A stretch of DNA of 64,000 nucleotides from Sulfuricaulis sp. Lineage in GTDB: Bacteria; Pseudomonadota; Gammaproteobacteria; Acidiferrobacterales; Sulfurifustaceae. The translations under genes and the position numbers were made by a program. The notes beneath the pieces were generated by a model that worked only from the letters and a program-made list of their open reading frames with translations, was not told where the DNA came from and made no database searches. The DNA lies in NCBI RefSeq assembly GCF_024653915.1, contig NZ_JANLGY010000020.1, forward strand, positions 116,248 through 180,247, read 5' to 3'. Shown here piece by piece: positions 61,935 through 64,000 of this stretch; position 1 is the first letter of the stretch, and every line of letters begins with the position of its first letter.

Positions 61935-61988
61935 TGCCTGAATTAAGCCGCGCCGCGAAGCGGCGTCGGCTTGAATGAAATCTTAGCC
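61935..61988 (-). other. attC-like site after the DUF305 gene
   Basis: Read on the minus strand, this begins GGCTAAG (R'' side) and continues through AAGCCGACGCCGC, TTCG, GCGGCGCGGCTT and TTCAGGCATTATG. The strong inner stem and spacing closely resemble the attC of aadA-type resistance cassettes. The outermost bases depart from consensus at both ends, as in a site next to fixed chromosome. The stem might also end rlmI transcription. Confidence 0.65.
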
Positions 61989-61989
61989 G

Positions 61990-62460
61990 TCACTGCTGCG
62001 AGGTTTCCGCTGACTGATCATCGATATCTCTGATCAGGACTTCCATCTCCCCGATCTCCCGGCGCTGGGCTTCAATGATGTCGTCAGCAAGCTTCCTGAC
62101 ACGAGGGTCAGTAATATTGGCGCGCTCACTTGTGAGTATTGCTATCGAGTGGTGCGGAATCATCGCCTTCATCCAAGCGGCATCCCCTACAGTTGCCTGG
62201 CTGCGTACCAACCAGAAGCCTGAGCCCATGAGTGCAACGCTCCCAATAACAATGGCTACATTGGCCTGCTTGTTTTTGTACATATGGCGCATGAAGAAGA
62301 GCATGACTAACGCCATGGAGCCCGCCATGATAAAGGTCATGAACAAGCGAGTCTGGCTAAACCATACATGGCTAAGCTGATAGGTGTTCAGGTACATCAA
62401 GCCAAACATCAGAGTTGCAGACACAGCGATCATCAAGATGAAATTTCTGTACGGATGCAT
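61990..62460 (-). CDS. Membrane-anchored DUF305 protein
   Basis: A 156-residue protein. Three hydrophobic segments fill the first 90 residues (FILMIAVSATLMFGLMYLNT, RLFMTFIMAGSMALVMLFFM, VAIVIGSVALMGSGFWLV). The DUF305 part follows, with WMKAMIPHHSIAILTSERA and RKLADDIIEAQRREIGEME. This family is often linked to copper and other metal stress, but its chemistry is unknown. It appears to be a gene cassette: short leader, stop codon four bases from an attC-like site. Confidence 0.88.
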   Translation of the reverse strand: MHPYRNFILMIAVSATLMFGLMYLNTYQLSHVWFSQTRLFMTFIMAGSMALVMLFFMRHMYKNKQANVAIVIGSVALMGSGFWLVRSQATVGDAAWMKAMIPHHSIAILTSERANITDPRVRKLADDIIEAQRREIGEMEVLIRDIDDQSAETSQQ

Positions 62461-62476
62461 TGATCCCTCCTATGAC

Positions 62477-62509
62477 GTCTAGCGTCCACTCTCGAACGCG
62501 CGGTTAGAC
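62477..62509 (-). other. Short attC-like site after the 82-residue membrane protein gene
   Basis: Reading on the minus strand: GTCTAAC (62503-62509) ... GCTAGAC (62477-62483), with GCGTTC/GGACGC as inner stem. At 33 bases it is shorter than a normal attC. The upstream gene's stop codon is inside GTCTAAC. Confidence 0.45.
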
Positions 62510-62752
62510 GGCATCACCGCGCGACTGGCGATGGCGCAGCCACATGAGCACAGCATAAAGCACTCCCGCCACTATGCCGCCAAGCAACACTACGCTTACG
62601 GTCAGAGTTAGCGAAAAGTACGCCTTACCCCAAACGCATGCTTCGGACATTGGCGCACGGCACGCGAGCGCGATGTCTACAAACGGATAACCGATGCCTA
62701 CTACTAGCCCCCCAAAGAGGGCAGCCAACAGCGCGGAGCGGCGACTAAGCAT
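62504..62752 (-). CDS. Small two-helix membrane protein, function unknown
   Basis: An 82-residue protein with two transmembrane helices (LLAALFGGLVVGIGYPFVDI and LTLTVSVVLLGGIVAGVLYA) joined by a short loop with two Cys (ALACRAPMSEACVWGKAYFS). The tail is basic. No family is recognised; small membrane proteins are frequent in cassette arrays. The stop TAA lies inside the R'' box of the next attC-like site. Confidence 0.6.
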   Translation of the reverse strand: MLSRRSALLAALFGGLVVGIGYPFVDIALACRAPMSEACVWGKAYFSLTLTVSVVLLGGIVAGVLYAVLMWLRHRQSRGDAV

Positions 62753-62765
62753 GCAGAATAGTGCC

Positions 62766-62824
62766 GTCTAACGTGGTATTAACGGGCGCGCGTTAGCGCG
62801 TCCCCGTTGAATGACTTGTTAGCC
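62766..62824 (-). other. attC site (59 bases) after the TPR gene
   Basis: On the minus strand: GGCTAAC (62818-62824) to GTTAGAC (62766-62772), exactly 59 bases. Inner arms are TTCAACGGGG and CCCGTTAA, with a GCGC-rich apex. The size and form are those of a classic 59-base element. The upstream TPR gene reads into the site and stops in its apex. Confidence 0.8.
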
Positions 62825-63791
62825 ATTTTTGTAGTTTATCCGCGGTAATCTTCGTGTATTTATATTGAATAGTTTTTTCAATTATTCTTTCTGGATACGG
62901 ATAAAGTGCCCAAGCCTCGTCAAAATATTGTTGAGCTTTATCCGCTTTTTTCACGTCTTGAAGCAGTAGTGCCCATTTTGTGTATAAAGCACACGCCAAA
63001 GTAAATCGTCCCATTCCATAGTCCATTATGCTGAGGGCTTTTTGTCCATTCGTAATAGCGCCATCAACATCGTTATAACCAAACAGAAGAAAGCTTGAAT
63101 AGTTTCCCCAACTCCAGGCACTATCAGGTTCATATGCAATTATTTTTTTGTGAGCTTCACTAACTTTGTCATATTGATTCATATACCAATACACTGTCGT
63201 GAGACCACTTAAGGCGCTGGAATAGGCCTTTCTATTTGTCGTGCTTGTTTCAAGGACGTGTTGGTAACGTTTAAGGGCTTCTCCGTATTGTTTCTGTTTT
63301 ACTAGGAGATCGGCCCAATTCAAGTGTAACCATGGAATATTAGTTCCTATTTGTTCTGCTTTTACTAACGCACTTTTTGCATCAATATCTCTGTCCATAT
63401 TTGTGTACAAATGGCCTAACAAGACATACGAATCCGCGTAATTTGGCTCAATTTCTATGGACTTAAGGATTGATTCTTCGGCAGGATTCAGGCTACCTTT
63501 TTTGAATTTATCACGGTTGATATATCCCGCCATGATATACAACCTGCCATATTCTCTATATGCAGGTGCAAAGTTGCTGTCTTTTTGAAGCACACTCTTA
63601 AGCAAAGTGTCAGCTTCTCTCAATTTCTCTTGCTGACCCCGCCATGAATCTAAGATGACCCTTGCCCGTGACAATACTGAAAAGAGTTCTGGGTTTTTGG
63701 CTGAGTATTTATTATCAACCGGAGAAATCCATTCTTCAGCATGCACACTTAAAGAAAAAAGAATAAATAATAATGCAAGTATATTTTTCAT
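62793..63791 (-). CDS. Exported TPR-repeat protein, low GC
   Basis: A 332-residue protein with a signal peptide (LALLFILFSLSVHAEE). About six TPR-like helix pairs follow (APAYREYGRLYIMAGYINRD, DSYVLLGHLYTNMDRDIDAK, ALKRYQHVLETSTTNRKAYS, KADKAQQYFDEAWALYPYPE). Base composition is much lower in GC than the rest of the window, so it is probably acquired. The last codons (SHSTGTR) and the stop are within the attC. The role is unknown; TPR proteins bind other proteins or act in envelope complexes. Confidence 0.78.
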   Translation of the reverse strand: MKNILALLFILFSLSVHAEEWISPVDNKYSAKNPELFSVLSRARVILDSWRGQQEKLREADTLLKSVLQKDSNFAPAYREYGRLYIMAGYINRDKFKKGSLNPAEESILKSIEIEPNYADSYVLLGHLYTNMDRDIDAKSALVKAEQIGTNIPWLHLNWADLLVKQKQYGEALKRYQHVLETSTTNRKAYSSALSGLTTVYWYMNQYDKVSEAHKKIIAYEPDSAWSWGNYSSFLLFGYNDVDGAITNGQKALSIMDYGMGRFTLACALYTKWALLLQDVKKADKAQQYFDEAWALYPYPERIIEKTIQYKYTKITADKLQKWLTSHSTGTR

Positions 63792-63811
63792 TAATACTCC
63801 ATACTTGTGAT

Positions 63812-63862
63812 GGCTAACGTTGTGTTGAGGGGCCGAGGGGCCCGCGCCAGCGGGACCCGAGG
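63812..63862 (-). other. attC-like site interrupted by an insertion sequence
   Basis: On the minus strand, GTTAGCC (63812-63818) is preceded by GGCCCCTCAACACAAC, as in the 3' half of an attC. CCCGC/GCGGG can form the apex of the hairpin. The 5' half is missing because the IS end begins at 63863. Confidence 0.6.
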
Positions 63863-64000
63863 TGGATCTTCCCCCGAAAAAGTGGACGCCGGATCATCGG
63901 CACAATCTCTCATATTCCACCGGCGTGTGGTAGTCAATGCCGGAATGCAGCCGCTGGTGGTTGTAGAAACGGATGTAGTGCTTGATCGCGGCTTCGAGCT
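63863..64000 (-). mobile_element. End of an IS3-family insertion sequence, cut by the window edge
   Basis: The terminal repeat starts TGGATCTTCCCCCGAAAAAG, similar to ends of IS3-family elements. The transposase C-terminus follows at once. Only the right side is visible, so the group within IS3 cannot be assigned. Confidence 0.8.
63894..64000 (-). CDS. IS3-family transposase (OrfB), C-terminal fragment
   Basis: Only the last 35 or so residues are inside the window. They read AAIKHYIRFYNHQRLHSGID and then YHTPVEYERLCR, with a TGA stop at 63894-63896. The FYNHQRLHSGIDYHTP motif is the end of the rve/integrase core in IS3-family OrfB proteins. The gene starts beyond base 64000, so completeness is unknown. 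Confidence 0.9.
   Translation of the reverse strand, partial: LEAAIKHYIRFYNHQRLHSGIDYHTPVEYERLCR

Larger units (their letters stand above)
61935..63862 (-). mobile_element. Integron-type gene cassette array (no integrase in window)
   Basis: Three short genes lie in a row on the minus strand, each ending in or next to an attC-like site: a membrane DUF305 protein, a small membrane protein and a TPR protein. A fourth site is cut by an IS3-family element at 63863. The left edge is rlmI, so the integrase and attI should lie to the right, outside the window. Cassette genes share no function and differ in base composition, as expected for an array. Confidence 0.75.

Overview
The window reads as about 64 kb of chromosome from a GC-rich gammaproteobacterium. 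The best support is the gene order rsmI | lpoA-yraN-SIS protein-dolP, together with hda next to a YfgD-type arsC, coaBC-dut-algC, and single housekeeping genes such as proS, relA, greB, rpmB and rpmG. An affiliation near sulfur-oxidising or other environmental lineages is only a guess, based on the DsrE-like and TusA-like genes. No tRNA, rRNA, CRISPR array or prophage was seen.

Layout. 1-1330: end of egtB and egtD (ergothioneine). 1390-7778: rsmI, diverging from an envelope block of lpoA, yraN, a GmhA/DiaA-type isomerase, dolP, an RfaE2 adenylyltransferase and a GlcD-like oxidase. 7900-12450: outer-membrane, retropepsin-like, amidotransferase, ROK kinase and small exported proteins. 12533-16408: proS, a Crp/Fnr-type regulator and a GGDEF gene that looks like a lone integron cassette with an attC-like site on each side. 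16557-21903: relA, a lytic transglycosylase, acylphosphatase, a TlpA-like thioredoxin and aspartase. 22018-29428: a PilZ-like protein, YihY, arsC/yfgD, hda, an AI-2E-family permease, a CDP-alcohol phosphatidyltransferase and purM-purN. 29536-31282: an ECF sigma factor, a membrane anti-sigma factor with a DsrE-like exported domain, and a secreted DsrE-like paralogue of that domain. 31469-42233: mscS, a Nudix hydrolase, a desaturase, an HNH nuclease, rpmG-rpmB, radC, coaBC-dut, a diguanylate cyclase, algC and a MOSC protein. 42321-48060: a copper/silver RND efflux operon whose adaptor is unusually short. 48200-54533: a TusA-like protein, greB and two large GGDEF/EAL proteins. 54802-59332: a branched-chain amino acid type ABC importer (livF, G, M, H, K). 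59511-61934: an MFS permease and rlmI. 61935-64000: an integron-type cassette array on the minus strand, interrupted by an IS3-family element at the window edge.

The most interesting signals are structures that ordinary gene calling would miss. There are attC-like recombination sites around a low-GC GGDEF gene and around three small genes at the right end, with no integrase in view. Two families of intergenic palindromes each occur three times. The ECF/anti-sigma/DsrE module looks like a self-contained stress-response circuit whose sensor and effector share one fold. Four GGDEF proteins plus a PilZ-like protein point to heavy use of cyclic di-GMP.
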